In this document: positions 34,246 through 42,926 of the stretch, in pieces
How the letters are laid out: every line of letters begins with the position of its first letter
How positions within the stretch are numbered: the first letter of the stretch is position 1
Source of the DNA: Clostridioides difficile CD160
GTDB taxonomy: Bacteria > Bacillota > Clostridia > Peptostreptococcales > Peptostreptococcaceae
Assembly (NCBI RefSeq): GCF_000449425.2
Contig: NZ_AVHW01000089.1
Coordinates: 62,001 to 126,000, forward strand
DNA: 64,000 nucleotides
Reading direction: 5' to 3'
The notes under the pieces: generated by a model
The model's database searches: none
Told to the model about the DNA's origin: nothing
The model's input: only the letters and a program-made list of their open reading frames with translations
Translations under genes and position numbers: made by a program

Positions 34246-34722
34246 TTAATTTTTTATACTAGAATTATTACTCTCTTCTGATATAGATTCTATCATATCT
34301 AAAATACCTCTTTTTCTACTTAATCTTTCAGGTCCGCTATATAAAACCACTGGTATGACTTTAGGAAGTTTAAAATTTTTATCTTCTATTTCCTCAAGGC
34401 TCTTTTTCATGATAAAGCTTTTCCAAATTTGCTCTCTATATGATTTTAATCTTGGTACAATATCGGTATCCATTTCTGTTTGAAACTCCAATACTATATA
34501 ATGTGATACCTTATGTTTTTTAGAAAAGACCTTATAAATTATATCAACTTCCTTTCCTTTATATTCACATATAAAAGATGTTTCTAACTCTATATTTTTA
34601 AGAGTTAATTCTTTTGCTATTGAGACACTTGTAAAATTTTGAATCAAACTTAAAAAACTTTCTTTATCTGAATACATTTTTCTATACTCTTCTCGTTTTT
34701 CGTTGCTTCTTTTTAAATTCAT
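34246..34722 (-). CDS. Rpn-family (PD-(D/E)XK) nuclease, C-terminally truncated
   Basis: 158 residues. The PD-(D/E)XK core is seen as ELETSFICEYKGKEVDIIYKVF...HYIVLEFQTEMD, followed by RLKSYREQIWKSF and the conserved PKVIPVVLYSG. Rpn proteins are recombination-promoting nucleases related to transposases and are normally about 300 residues, so this copy lacks the C-terminal half. The frame then ends with a Ser/Asn-rich tail that does not look conserved. GGAGGAACTGT supports the start. Probably a decayed or minimal remnant; activity is doubtful. Confidence 0.7.
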   Translation of the reverse strand: MNLKRSNEKREEYRKMYSDKESFLSLIQNFTSVSIAKELTLKNIELETSFICEYKGKEVDIIYKVFSKKHKVSHYIVLEFQTEMDTDIVPRLKSYREQIWKSFIMKKSLEEIEDKNFKLPKVIPVVLYSGPERLSRKRGILDMIESISEESNNSSIKN

Positions 34723-34887
34723 ACAGTTCCTCCTATTTTACGGACTCTCTATATTTTAATAGAGAAAATCTATAAATTTTATTTTTTAATTTTCACTAGT
34801 GAGTATTGACACTTGTGTGTAAAATATCCAGTAAAGATATTTTTTTATATTTTTATTAAAAGATATAAATTTTTATATTTTAATATA

Positions 34888-34918
34888 TTGACATTGACGT
34901 TACGTAAAAGTGTATATT
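34888..34918 (+). promoter_or_regulatory. MerR-type promoter with 19-bp spacer
   Basis: TTGACA (34888-34893) and TATATT (34913-34918) are 19 bp apart, the overlong spacer that MerR proteins act on by twisting DNA. The palindrome TTACGTAA (34900-34907) is centred in the spacer. It precedes the MerR-TipAS gene itself. Confidence 0.7.
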
Positions 34919-34940
34919 TAATTTATAGGAGGTACTACTC

Positions 34941-35702
34941 ATGGAATATACAGTTCAAAAATTAAGTAAAATAGCTGGTATAAGCACTAGAACACTTAGA
35001 TACTATGATGAAATTGAGCTTCTTAAACCGCTTAAAATAAATTCCTCAGGCTATCGTATATACGGTCAAAATGAAGTTAATAAACTGCAACAGATACTTT
35101 TTTATAGAGAATTAGGGATTAGCTTAGAAAATATAAAAAGCATTGTAAATTCACCAACTTTTGATAGTCTAAGTGCGTTAAAAGAACATCATACTAAGTT
35201 ACTAGCTAAAAGAAAACAAATTGATTTGCTAATAGAGAATGTAACCAAAACTATAGCCCTAAAGGAGGAAAAATGTACTATGACAGATATAGAAAAATTT
35301 GAGGGTTTTAAAGAAAAATTGATTGATGAAAATGAAAAAAATTACGGAACTGAAATTAGAGAAAAATATGGTAAAGATGCTGTAGATACATCAAATAAAA
35401 AGCTTAAAAATATGTCTAAAGAAGATTATGAAGATTGGCAAAATCTAAGTATTGAAATAATTAGCAAACTTAAAAAAGCTTTTAAAACTGGTGATGCTTC
35501 CAATGAACTTTCTCAAGAAGTTGCAAGATTACATCATAAATGGCTGAGTTACACTTGGAATACATATTCTAAGGAAGCCCATGCCTCTTTAGCACAGATG
35601 TATGTATGTGATGAACGTTTTACATCATACTATGATAAAGAACAGCCAGGGCTAGCAAAGTTTTTGAGAGATGCTATAGTAATATATGCAAAAAATAAAT
35701 AA
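34941..35702 (+). CDS. MerR-family regulator with TipAS drug-binding domain
   Basis: 253 residues. The N-terminal winged helix is classic MerR (YTVQKLSKIAGISTRTLRYYDEIELLKP...YRIYGQNEV), followed by a dimerisation helix (about 75-110). The C-terminal TipAS domain shows EDYEDWQNLSIEIISKLKKAF and LHHKWLSYTW...HASLAQMYVCDERFTSYYD. TipAL-type proteins bind thiopeptides or other hydrophobic ligands and activate their own gene and efflux genes. AGGAGG precedes the ATG. No target gene follows directly; the 19-bp-spaced promoter points to autoregulation. An internal TipAS-only start at Met of CTMTDIEKFEG, preceded by AAAGGAGG, could yield a short ligand-binding form as in TipAS itself. Confidence 0.92.
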   Translation: MEYTVQKLSKIAGISTRTLRYYDEIELLKPLKINSSGYRIYGQNEVNKLQQILFYRELGISLENIKSIVNSPTFDSLSALKEHHTKLLAKRKQIDLLIENVTKTIALKEEKCTMTDIEKFEGFKEKLIDENEKNYGTEIREKYGKDAVDTSNKKLKNMSKEDYEDWQNLSIEIISKLKKAFKTGDASNELSQEVARLHHKWLSYTWNTYSKEAHASLAQMYVCDERFTSYYDKEQPGLAKFLRDAIVIYAKNK

Positions 35703-35706
35703 CACA

Positions 35707-35750
35707 AAATAATAAGTCTCAAGTTTAAGTAAACTTGAGACTTATTATTT
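35707..35750 (+). terminator. Bidirectional terminator after the MerR-TipAS gene
   Basis: Long near-perfect stem AATAATAAGTCTCAAGTTTA / TAAACTTGAGACTTATTATT around AG, starting five bases after the stop at 35702. The stem is flanked by short A and T runs. It separates merR from the convergent PRD regulator. Confidence 0.85.
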
Positions 35751-35864
35751 AATAACTGTACATCAATATACAACAATATGCAAATCCATTACTTACGTTT
35801 ATTTATACTTAATTAATAAAAAATATTTTATTGAATTTTTATAAAGCTTATGTACTATAAAAGC

Positions 35865-37793
35865 CTATATTATAGATTTGATTATAGAAATAAAATTCTC
35901 AAAATCATTACAGTTAGATATATTATTTCTAATATCGCTATCATTAATTATCTTTAAAAATATGTCATAAATGGAGTTCATTTTTATATAATCATCTTTA
36001 TTTATAGCTAACATTATAACTAACTTAACAGTAGAATCTTTATTCCAATAAATTGGTTCTTCTAGTATAGAAATACAAATCTTGGTTTTTATAGAACTTA
36101 ATTCCATAGGATGAGGTATTGCTAAAAAGTCATCTATATTCGTAGAGGACAAGCTTTCTCTATAAAATACAGATTCTGTAAATGATGGAAATACAATTTC
36201 ATTTTTAGTTAATTGATTACACATTAAATTTATAAGTTCATCCTTGTCCTTAACTTTAGGAGAAACAATAAATAAATTTTTATCAAAAAAATTCTCCAAA
36301 AGATTACTATAAGTATGAGAATCATTAGTTATTGATTTAGATATATTCTCAATATCTTTTTTTAGTAGTTTTAAATCTACTAATACAACAGGTATACTAC
36401 TATGGCTTAAAGGAATAGTTGATATTATTATATCTACATTTGATAATTCACTCGCCAAAAATTGATTAAAAGATAAACACTTAAGTATATTTATTTTTTC
36501 ATGGAAAACTTTATTTAGTTGAACCTCTAATAATCTACTTGAACCATATCCTGAACCACATACTAATACTACATTTTTACATTTAATATTATTTTGAAAA
36601 AATCTCTCAATTCCAGCACCTATGTGAAGGGATACATATCCTACTTCATCTTCTGTTAAAGAGTAAATACTCTTTTTAAAAACTTTTTCTATAGCATTTA
36701 AAGTTATTTCAAACGCCAAAGGATAATTGCTTTTTATTGTATTTATAAGAGGATTAACCTTATTTAAATTATATGATTTAGAATTTAAGATAGATTTAAA
36801 GTGGAGTACTAAATCATTAAATAATACATTATCATCTCTAAGATCAAAGGTGTATTGATTGTTGATTACATCTAAAAGTTCTTCAACATATTCTATAATC
36901 TTAGTGTCTACCCCCTTGGAAACGGTATCTACAGGATAACTTTTAGATATAAAATGATTGTATATATAAATCCTATCTGCCTTTAAAATAGTTATATTAT
37001 ATTTAGTCTCAATATAATCAAATATATTTTCGACAGCAATATTTAATTCAAAGTCTGTTAAAACAATGTCTAATATATTATCTAAACAGTAACCATCAAG
37101 TATTCTACTTATAGTAATAGCTAAATGAATAATAAAGTTTTTTAAGTTAAAATCTAGGAAATTGATATTAAATTTATTGATTTCACGTAATACTATTTTT
37201 TGTAGCTCTATTAAATCTACATTATTAAATAATTCTATTTCTCTATCTGTAATTCCAATTATATAATTCTCAAAATCTCGATTTATTATATTATTAGAAA
37301 TACATCTTCGAATATCTATTTCTTTCCCTTCAACTTTCACTCCATAGTATGGTTTTGAAACTAGTATTAAATCATATTTTGACAAAATAGGCTTTATTCT
37401 TTTTATATCATTTAATATTGTGACCTTACTTACATACAAGCTATTAGCCAAATCTTCTAGTTTTATATATGTATTGTTATAAAGAATATATTTTAAAATA
37501 TATTGATTTCTTTCCATAGGAGAGTCTGGTATTTCGCTAGAATCCATAATATCATCAGATATTACTGCTAAATATTGTTGGTATAACCCTAAATTCAGAA
37601 TATCTATATAATATCCTTCCCCTTTTTTTATTTTAATGATAGCACCATTTTTCTCTAAAGTTTCATTTATAGAAGTAATATCAGTTCTTATAGTTCTTTC
37701 ACTCACCTTTAAATGATTACTTAAAGCTTTACAAGTGATTTTATCATCACTTTCATTTAATAATTTAAACAAAGTGAGTAATCTCTTATGCAT
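35865..37793 (-). CDS. PRD-containing activator of the mannoside PTS operon
   Basis: MtlR/ManR-type transcription regulator, 642 residues. N-terminal HTH_11 (KITCKALSNHLKVSERTIRTDITSINETL) and a second HTH (KLEDLANSLYVSKVTILNDIKRIK), two PRD segments, a IIB-like domain with cysteine in VVLVCGSGYGSS, and a C-terminal EIIA-like domain with His561 in LAIPHPMEL. Phosphorylation of PRD and IIA/IIB residues by the PTS would set activity. It is divergent from the fructose-family PTS/GH38 operon, whose upstream region holds two matching palindromes, the likely binding sites. Confidence 0.92.
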   Translation of the reverse strand: MHKRLLTLFKLLNESDDKITCKALSNHLKVSERTIRTDITSINETLEKNGAIIKIKKGEGYYIDILNLGLYQQYLAVISDDIMDSSEIPDSPMERNQYILKYILYNNTYIKLEDLANSLYVSKVTILNDIKRIKPILSKYDLILVSKPYYGVKVEGKEIDIRRCISNNIINRDFENYIIGITDREIELFNNVDLIELQKIVLREINKFNINFLDFNLKNFIIHLAITISRILDGYCLDNILDIVLTDFELNIAVENIFDYIETKYNITILKADRIYIYNHFISKSYPVDTVSKGVDTKIIEYVEELLDVINNQYTFDLRDDNVLFNDLVLHFKSILNSKSYNLNKVNPLINTIKSNYPLAFEITLNAIEKVFKKSIYSLTEDEVGYVSLHIGAGIERFFQNNIKCKNVVLVCGSGYGSSRLLEVQLNKVFHEKINILKCLSFNQFLASELSNVDIIISTIPLSHSSIPVVLVDLKLLKKDIENISKSITNDSHTYSNLLENFFDKNLFIVSPKVKDKDELINLMCNQLTKNEIVFPSFTESVFYRESLSSTNIDDFLAIPHPMELSSIKTKICISILEEPIYWNKDSTVKLVIMLAINKDDYIKMNSIYDIFLKIINDSDIRNNISNCNDFENFISIIKSII

Positions 37794-37888
37794 AAGTATT
37801 CCCCTCCCCTTATAGAATTTCTTCTAAAATTATACTATTTACATTCCTATTATACAATTAGTCTAATAAAATTGTATGATAATAATTA

Positions 37889-37910
37889 ATTTCCAGTTTA
37901 AAGTGGAAAT
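37889..37910. promoter_or_regulatory. Operator-like palindrome 1 of the mannoside operon
   Basis: ATTTCCA-N8-TGGAAAT, 22 bp, with a TTTAAA core so that all but one base pair on each side is symmetric. It is followed by TAGTTAT, as is palindrome 2. Centre about 42 bp from that of palindrome 2. Confidence 0.65.
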
Positions 37911-37930
37911 TAGTTATTATCATAATATAA

Positions 37931-37952
37931 ATTTCCATGTCGAAGTGGAAAT
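37931..37952. promoter_or_regulatory. Operator-like palindrome 2 of the mannoside operon
   Basis: Second ATTTCCA-N8-TGGAAAT, again followed by TAGTTAT. It begins exactly 42 bp after palindrome 1 (four helical turns) and ends nine bases before the presumed -35 region. Confidence 0.65.
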
Positions 37953-37960
37953 TAGTTATG

Positions 37961-37989
37961 TTTAATTTAATCAAGATAGCGTTTACAAT
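37961..37989 (+). promoter_or_regulatory. Putative activator-dependent promoter of the mannoside PTS operon
   Basis: TACAAT (37984-37989) as -10 with only TTTAAT (37961-37966) at the -35 position, 17 bp apart. The poor -35 behind two palindromes suits an activated promoter. The sequence AGATAGCGTTTACA overlapping the -10 resembles a cre site with two mismatches. Confidence 0.45.
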
Positions 37990-38032
37990 AGAAATATAAG
38001 TTAAGACATTAAGAAATGGAGTGGGAAAATAT

Positions 38033-38485
38033 ATGGTAATACAAGAAAAAAATATATTTATAGATAAAGACTTAAAAAGTAAAGAAGAAGTATTAAACTT
38101 TATTGCAAAGAGTGCTTATAGTTTAGGTATTACATCTAATAAAGATGCTCTTTTGGAAGACCTTTTGAAGAGAGAAAATGAATTTCCAACAGGAATACGG
38201 GATGGATTTGCAATCCCCCACACAAAAAGTGCAAATGTAAAGGAAGCATCAATACTCTATATTAAAACAAATCAAGAATTAGAATGGAAAACCTTAGATG
38301 ATAGTAAAGTTAGATATGTATTTAGCTTACTAGCTCCACAAGAAAACGAAGGAAATATACATTTGAAAACTTTATCAAAATTAGCTACATGTCTAATGGA
38401 AGATGATTTTACAAGTGAAGTTAAAAATTCTAGTGATGTAAATCATTTAGTAAAATATATAACTAATAAAATGAAGGAGGAATAA
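38033..38485 (+). CDS. PTS EIIA, fructose/mannitol family
   Basis: Free cytoplasmic IIA, 150 residues. The phospho-acceptor is His63 in DGFAIPHTKS. It takes phosphate from HPr and gives it to the IIB protein encoded two bases downstream. I chose the ATG at 38033, with GGAG eleven bases upstream; a GTG at 38021 inside that site is less likely. First gene of the IIA-IIB-IIC-GH38-ROK series. Confidence 0.93.
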   Translation: MVIQEKNIFIDKDLKSKEEVLNFIAKSAYSLGITSNKDALLEDLLKRENEFPTGIRDGFAIPHTKSANVKEASILYIKTNQELEWKTLDDSKVRYVFSLLAPQENEGNIHLKTLSKLATCLMEDDFTSEVKNSSDVNHLVKYITNKMKEE

Positions 38486-38487
38486 TT

Positions 38488-38796
38488 ATGAAAATAGTAG
38501 CAATAACATCATGTATAGCAGGGTTAGCACACACACCAATGGCAGCAAAGGCTTTAGAACAAGCTGCCTCAAAAATGGGTCATGAAATCAAAGTAGAACA
38601 ACAAGGGGCTATGGGTCAAGTAAATGCTATAACAAAAGAAGAAGCCAAAAGTGCAGACTTCGTACTTATAGCATCTGACCAAACTATATCTGGAATGGAA
38701 AGGTTTGATGGTAAAAAAGTAATAAAAGTTAAAATAGGTGTTGCTTTAAAAAAACCAGAAGCTGTTTTAACAAAGTGTATAGAAGCTATCTCTTAA
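38488..38796 (+). CDS. PTS EIIB, fructose family
   Basis: 102 residues, full length for a fructose-type IIB. The phosphocysteine is Cys9 in AITSCIAGLAHTPMAA, a strong family signature. It starts two bases after the IIA stop, with AAGGAGG inside the IIA end. A weak hairpin (TCTCA / TGAGA near 38804-38826) and A-rich stretch separate it from IIC and may tune distal expression. Confidence 0.93.
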   Translation: MKIVAITSCIAGLAHTPMAAKALEQAASKMGHEIKVEQQGAMGQVNAITKEEAKSADFVLIASDQTISGMERFDGKKVIKVKIGVALKKPEAVLTKCIEAIS

Positions 38797-38910
38797 TAAA
38801 AAAATCTCACCCTAATATAGAATGAGAAAAATAAAAAAATAAAAAATTGTCTAATGTAATTATAACATATTATCAAAAAATATAACAAACTTATATAGGA
38901 GGAATTAAAA

Positions 38911-40017
38911 ATGAGTAAAAAAAATAAATCTCTTCTAAGTGAACTCAAAGGTCACTTAATGACAGGAATTTCATATATATTACCACTTATAATAGGCTCA
39001 TCTTTAGTTGTGGCTATACCAAAGCTTACAGCTTTAGCAATGGGAATAACAAGTTTAGATGCTTATGCTGATGTATCAGGATTCTATCATACGCTTTATT
39101 TAATGGAACAAGTTGGTTGGACTGGCATAGGTCTACTAAATACTGTATTAGCAGGATTTATAGCATTTTCAATAGGTGAAAAACCAGCTATAGGAGCAGG
39201 TTTTATTGGTGGGCTTATAGCAAGTAATACCAATGCAGGATTCTTAGGAGCAGTAATAGCAGGTTTCTTCGCTGGTTATGTTTGTAAATTTTTAAAGGAA
39301 AAAATTAAAATATCTGGTTCCGCAGCAGGAATGATGCCACTTATCATAATGCCACTTATCACAGTTGGATTAACTGGCTTTTTAATGAGTGTTATCTTAG
39401 CAGGACCTTTAGGAAATATAAATACTTCATTAAATGCTTGGGTAGCTGAAATGTGTCAAAACGGAACAAATTCGGTAGTATTAGCTTTAATTTTAGGAGC
39501 AATGATAGGATTTGATTTGGGTGGACCAGTAAACAAAGCAGCTTGGATGGCAGGAAATGCGTTAATGTTAGAAGGTATCTATTTACCAGCAATATTAGTA
39601 AACTGTGCAATAGTTATACCTCCATTAGGATATGGTTTAGCTACATTTGTAAGAAAATCAAGATTCTCTAAGACATTAGCTGAAACAGGAAAAGGTAATA
39701 TAGTTATGGGTATAATCGGAATAACAGAAGGTGCAATCCCCTTCACTTTAACAAATCCCTTAAAATTAGTTCCTGTTAATATGATAGGGTGTGCTTTAGG
39801 TGTAGGATTAGCAGCTTTATTAGGTGCACATGCTATAATGCCTCCAGTTGGTGGATTATATGGATTTATATCAGTAGGTTCTGGATGGGCTTACTTAGTT
39901 GGTGCAATATTTGGTGCTTTAGTAATAGCAGTATTATCAACAACTTTAGTGGATTTTAAAGAAGAAGAAACTGATGAAGATACAGAATTTGATGAAATAG
40001 AATTGGATATAATGTAA
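38911..40017 (+). CDS. PTS EIIC, fructose / mannosylglycerate family
   Basis: Membrane sugar channel, 368 residues, about nine or ten hydrophobic helices. Family blocks are HLMTGISYILPLIIGSSLVVA, AFSIGEKPAIGAGFIGGLIA, GFDLGGPVNKAAWM and GITEGAIPF. It ends in an acidic tail. IIA, IIB and IIC are separate here, whereas E. coli MngA fuses them. AGGAGGAATTAAAA precedes the ATG. Confidence 0.92.
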   Translation: MSKKNKSLLSELKGHLMTGISYILPLIIGSSLVVAIPKLTALAMGITSLDAYADVSGFYHTLYLMEQVGWTGIGLLNTVLAGFIAFSIGEKPAIGAGFIGGLIASNTNAGFLGAVIAGFFAGYVCKFLKEKIKISGSAAGMMPLIIMPLITVGLTGFLMSVILAGPLGNINTSLNAWVAEMCQNGTNSVVLALILGAMIGFDLGGPVNKAAWMAGNALMLEGIYLPAILVNCAIVIPPLGYGLATFVRKSRFSKTLAETGKGNIVMGIIGITEGAIPFTLTNPLKLVPVNMIGCALGVGLAALLGAHAIMPPVGGLYGFISVGSGWAYLVGAIFGALVIAVLSTTLVDFKEEETDEDTEFDEIELDIM

Positions 40018-40042
40018 GTCAACAGCTTAATTTTAAGTAATC

Positions 40043-40068
40043 GAGAATTGAGATTAACCTCAATTCTC
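40043..40068 (+). terminator. Hairpin between the IIC and GH38 genes
   Basis: Perfect 10-bp stem GAGAATTGAG / CTCAATTCTC with a 6-nt loop, followed only by AATTAAATTTT. Either a leaky terminator or an RNA-stabilising end inside the operon. Confidence 0.5.
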
Positions 40069-40090
40069 AATTAAATTTTGGGAGGGTTTT

Positions 40091-42769
40091 ATGAAAAAGA
40101 CAAAAGTACATGTAGTTCCACATAGTCACTGGGATAGAGAGTGGTATTTTACAACATCACGATCAAAAATATATCTAATGAAAGATTTTCAAGATATCTT
40201 AGATACATTAGAAAAACAAGAAGACTTTAAATATTTTATGATGGATGCACAAGCTTCTCTCTTGGATGACTATTTAAAGTGGAGACCTCAAGATGAAGAT
40301 AGAATAAGAAACTTAGTTCAAAGAAAAAAGTTAATTATAGGACCTTGGTACACTCAAACAGACCAATTAGTCATATCAGGAGAATCCATAGTTAGAAACC
40401 TTTATTATGGAATAGAGAGATGTAATGAATTTGGTAAACCTATGAAAATTGGATATGTACCAGATTCTTTTGGTCAATCAGCCCAAATGCCACAGATATA
40501 TAAAGGTTTTGGAATAGATAGTTCATTATTCTGGCGTGGAGTTTCTGATGATATGGTAAAAACAACAGAATTTATGTGGAAGGGTTCAGATGGTTCAAAA
40601 GTATTAGCAGTTCAGATACCATTTGGTTATTATTATGGTGGTAATATACCAGAAGATGATTCTGATTTAAAAGAATACTTAAAAGATACAATTGGAAAAC
40701 TTAAGAATAAAGCATCTACTAACAATGTGTATTTCCCAAATGGATTTGACCAAGCACCAATAAGAAAAAATCTTCCTGAGATATTGAAAAAAGCTAATAA
40801 AATAGATGTAGAAAATGACTATGAAATAAGTAGTATAGAAAACTATATTACATCAGTGAGAAATGAGAGAAATGAATTTTCAGAACTTGAAGGAGAATTT
40901 GTAAATGCTAAACATATGAGAATACACAAATCAATATTCTCATCAAGGTCAGACCTTAAGATTATGAATAACAAATTAGAAAACTATATTACAAATGTAC
41001 TTGAGCCATTATTAACATTAAGTTATTCACTTGGAAATGAATACCCTCACCTTGTTCTAAAGGATATATGGAAGCTTATGTTTGAAAATGCAGCTCATGA
41101 TAGTATTGGTTCTTGCAATAGTGACACAACAAATGAAGATGTATACACAAGATACAAACAAGCTAGAGATTTAAGTATAAATTTATTAGATTTGCATATG
41201 AGGCTTATAAGCACTCAAATCAAAAATAATAATGAAGAAATAACATTAACAATATTCAACGGATTGCCAGAAGTTAGAAACGAAGTTGTTGAATTTGATG
41301 CTTATATTCCAGGTGAAAACTTTGTAATAAAGAATAAAAACGGAGAAATTCTTAATTATGTAGTAAAGGAAAAAGAAGATATTACAGATTATGTACTAAC
41401 TCAAACAATAAGATTAAATCCAAGCAAAAAAATATACATACCAGAAACTGTATATAGAGCAAAAATTGCTCTTTCAGTAAAAGATATACCACCAATGGGA
41501 TATACTCAGTTAGTATTTGAACTAGATACTAAAAATCACTTTGAAATAAAAATAAGTAATTCCAAAGAAATAGAAAATAAATACTACAAAATAACTGCCA
41601 ATGAAAATGGTTCAGTAGAAATACTAGACAAAGAATCTAATAAAATTTACAAAAACCAAGCTGTAATTGAAGATAATGGAGATGATGGAGATTCATATAA
41701 CTACTCTCCACCAAGAGAAGATATTTATATATCGTCTTTAGATTCTGTATCTTTAGTAGAAGTACTAAAGTCAGATGTTCAGGAAGAAATGATACTTAAA
41801 TATTCATTAATGATACCAGCTTCACTAGAAGAAAGAGCTAAAGGTAAAGTTTCTGTAAAAATGCCTATAAAAATGAAAATTACATTAGAGCCTAAAGAAC
41901 AAATAATTAAGTTTAATGTTAATATAAAAAATGACAGAGCATTATCTCATAGAGTAAGAGTTTTATTTAATACTGAAATAGCGTCTAAGTTTTCTATAGC
42001 AGATCAACAGTTTGGAATAATACAAAGACCAACAGTATTAGAAGAAGATATTGCATTATGGGAAAGAGATAATCAATCATGGCAAGAAAAACCCATAACT
42101 ATTGAACCAATGCAAAGTTTTGTTACTCTAGAAAATGGGCAAAGAGGGGTAGCATTATTGACTGAGAGTGTAAGAGAATATCAAATAGTTGGTGTTAATC
42201 TAGATACAATAGCATTAACATTATTCAGGTCATTTGGATATATGGGAAGAGAAAACTTACTTTATAGACCAGGCAGAGCTTCTGGCGAAAAAATAATACC
42301 AACACCAGATGCGCAATTACTTAAAGAATTAAACTTTGACTTTGGGCTTTACATTTACAATAGTCAGTTTGATGAAGCAAATGTAGCTAATACTGCCAAG
42401 AGATTCTTAACACCTATACAAATATATGAGTATGCAGACTTCTTAAATGGTAGACTTATATTTGCATTTAGAGATGAAGAACAAATATATGAAAATGAAT
42501 ACAGTTTGATGAATGTAGATGGTTCAGATTTTACTGTAAGTGCAATAAAGAAAGAAGAAAATGGAGATGGAATTGTAATTAGAATCTTCAATGGTATGAA
42601 AAATAAAGATACTAAGGGAAGTTTTAATATTAATAGAAATATTACTAGTGTTTATAGTGCAATGCTGGATGAAAGCTATGATAACACTAATAAGTGTGAA
42701 GTAAATGTAAAAACTGTAGAAATAAATTCTTTAGCACATTGTAAAGTACAAACAATAGTAATTAAATAA
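40091..42769 (+). CDS. GH38 alpha-mannosidase (MngB-like)
   Basis: 892 residues, cytoplasmic. The N-terminal catalytic domain opens VHVVPHSHWDREWYFT (zinc ligands at His11/His13 and Asp15 region) and has the presumed nucleophile Asp125 in GYVPDSFGQSAQMPQI. A zinc-ligand His lies in NAAHDSIGSCNSD. The C-terminal half is the beta-rich GH38 domain. Closest in type to MngB, which cleaves 6-phospho-mannosylglycerate to mannose 6-phosphate and glycerate; other alpha-mannosides are possible. Its place after PTS genes implies a phosphorylated imported mannoside. GGGAGGG supports the start. Confidence 0.92.
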   Translation: MKKTKVHVVPHSHWDREWYFTTSRSKIYLMKDFQDILDTLEKQEDFKYFMMDAQASLLDDYLKWRPQDEDRIRNLVQRKKLIIGPWYTQTDQLVISGESIVRNLYYGIERCNEFGKPMKIGYVPDSFGQSAQMPQIYKGFGIDSSLFWRGVSDDMVKTTEFMWKGSDGSKVLAVQIPFGYYYGGNIPEDDSDLKEYLKDTIGKLKNKASTNNVYFPNGFDQAPIRKNLPEILKKANKIDVENDYEISSIENYITSVRNERNEFSELEGEFVNAKHMRIHKSIFSSRSDLKIMNNKLENYITNVLEPLLTLSYSLGNEYPHLVLKDIWKLMFENAAHDSIGSCNSDTTNEDVYTRYKQARDLSINLLDLHMRLISTQIKNNNEEITLTIFNGLPEVRNEVVEFDAYIPGENFVIKNKNGEILNYVVKEKEDITDYVLTQTIRLNPSKKIYIPETVYRAKIALSVKDIPPMGYTQLVFELDTKNHFEIKISNSKEIENKYYKITANENGSVEILDKESNKIYKNQAVIEDNGDDGDSYNYSPPREDIYISSLDSVSLVEVLKSDVQEEMILKYSLMIPASLEERAKGKVSVKMPIKMKITLEPKEQIIKFNVNIKNDRALSHRVRVLFNTEIASKFSIADQQFGIIQRPTVLEEDIALWERDNQSWQEKPITIEPMQSFVTLENGQRGVALLTESVREYQIVGVNLDTIALTLFRSFGYMGRENLLYRPGRASGEKIIPTPDAQLLKELNFDFGLYIYNSQFDEANVANTAKRFLTPIQIYEYADFLNGRLIFAFRDEEQIYENEYSLMNVDGSDFTVSAIKKEENGDGIVIRIFNGMKNKDTKGSFNINRNITSVYSAMLDESYDNTNKCEVNVKTVEINSLAHCKVQTIVIK

Positions 42770-42776
42770 TATAAAT

Positions 42777-42813
42777 GGCTTATATAAGATTTCATTCTTT
42801 ATAAGCCTTTTTA
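42777..42813 (+). terminator. Terminator after the GH38 gene
   Basis: GGCTTATA / TATAAGCC stem with a 16-nt loop region followed by TTTTTA, just after the stop. The ROK gene 113 bp further on may thus be expressed separately or by readthrough. Confidence 0.75.
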
Positions 42814-42926
42814 TAGATTATATAAAACACTAAAAGTTATCGATATAATCTATAATATATACAATAAAATCCGAGAATTTATATTATGAAAAATATGAAT
42901 GTACACAAAATATAGGGGGAAAAATC

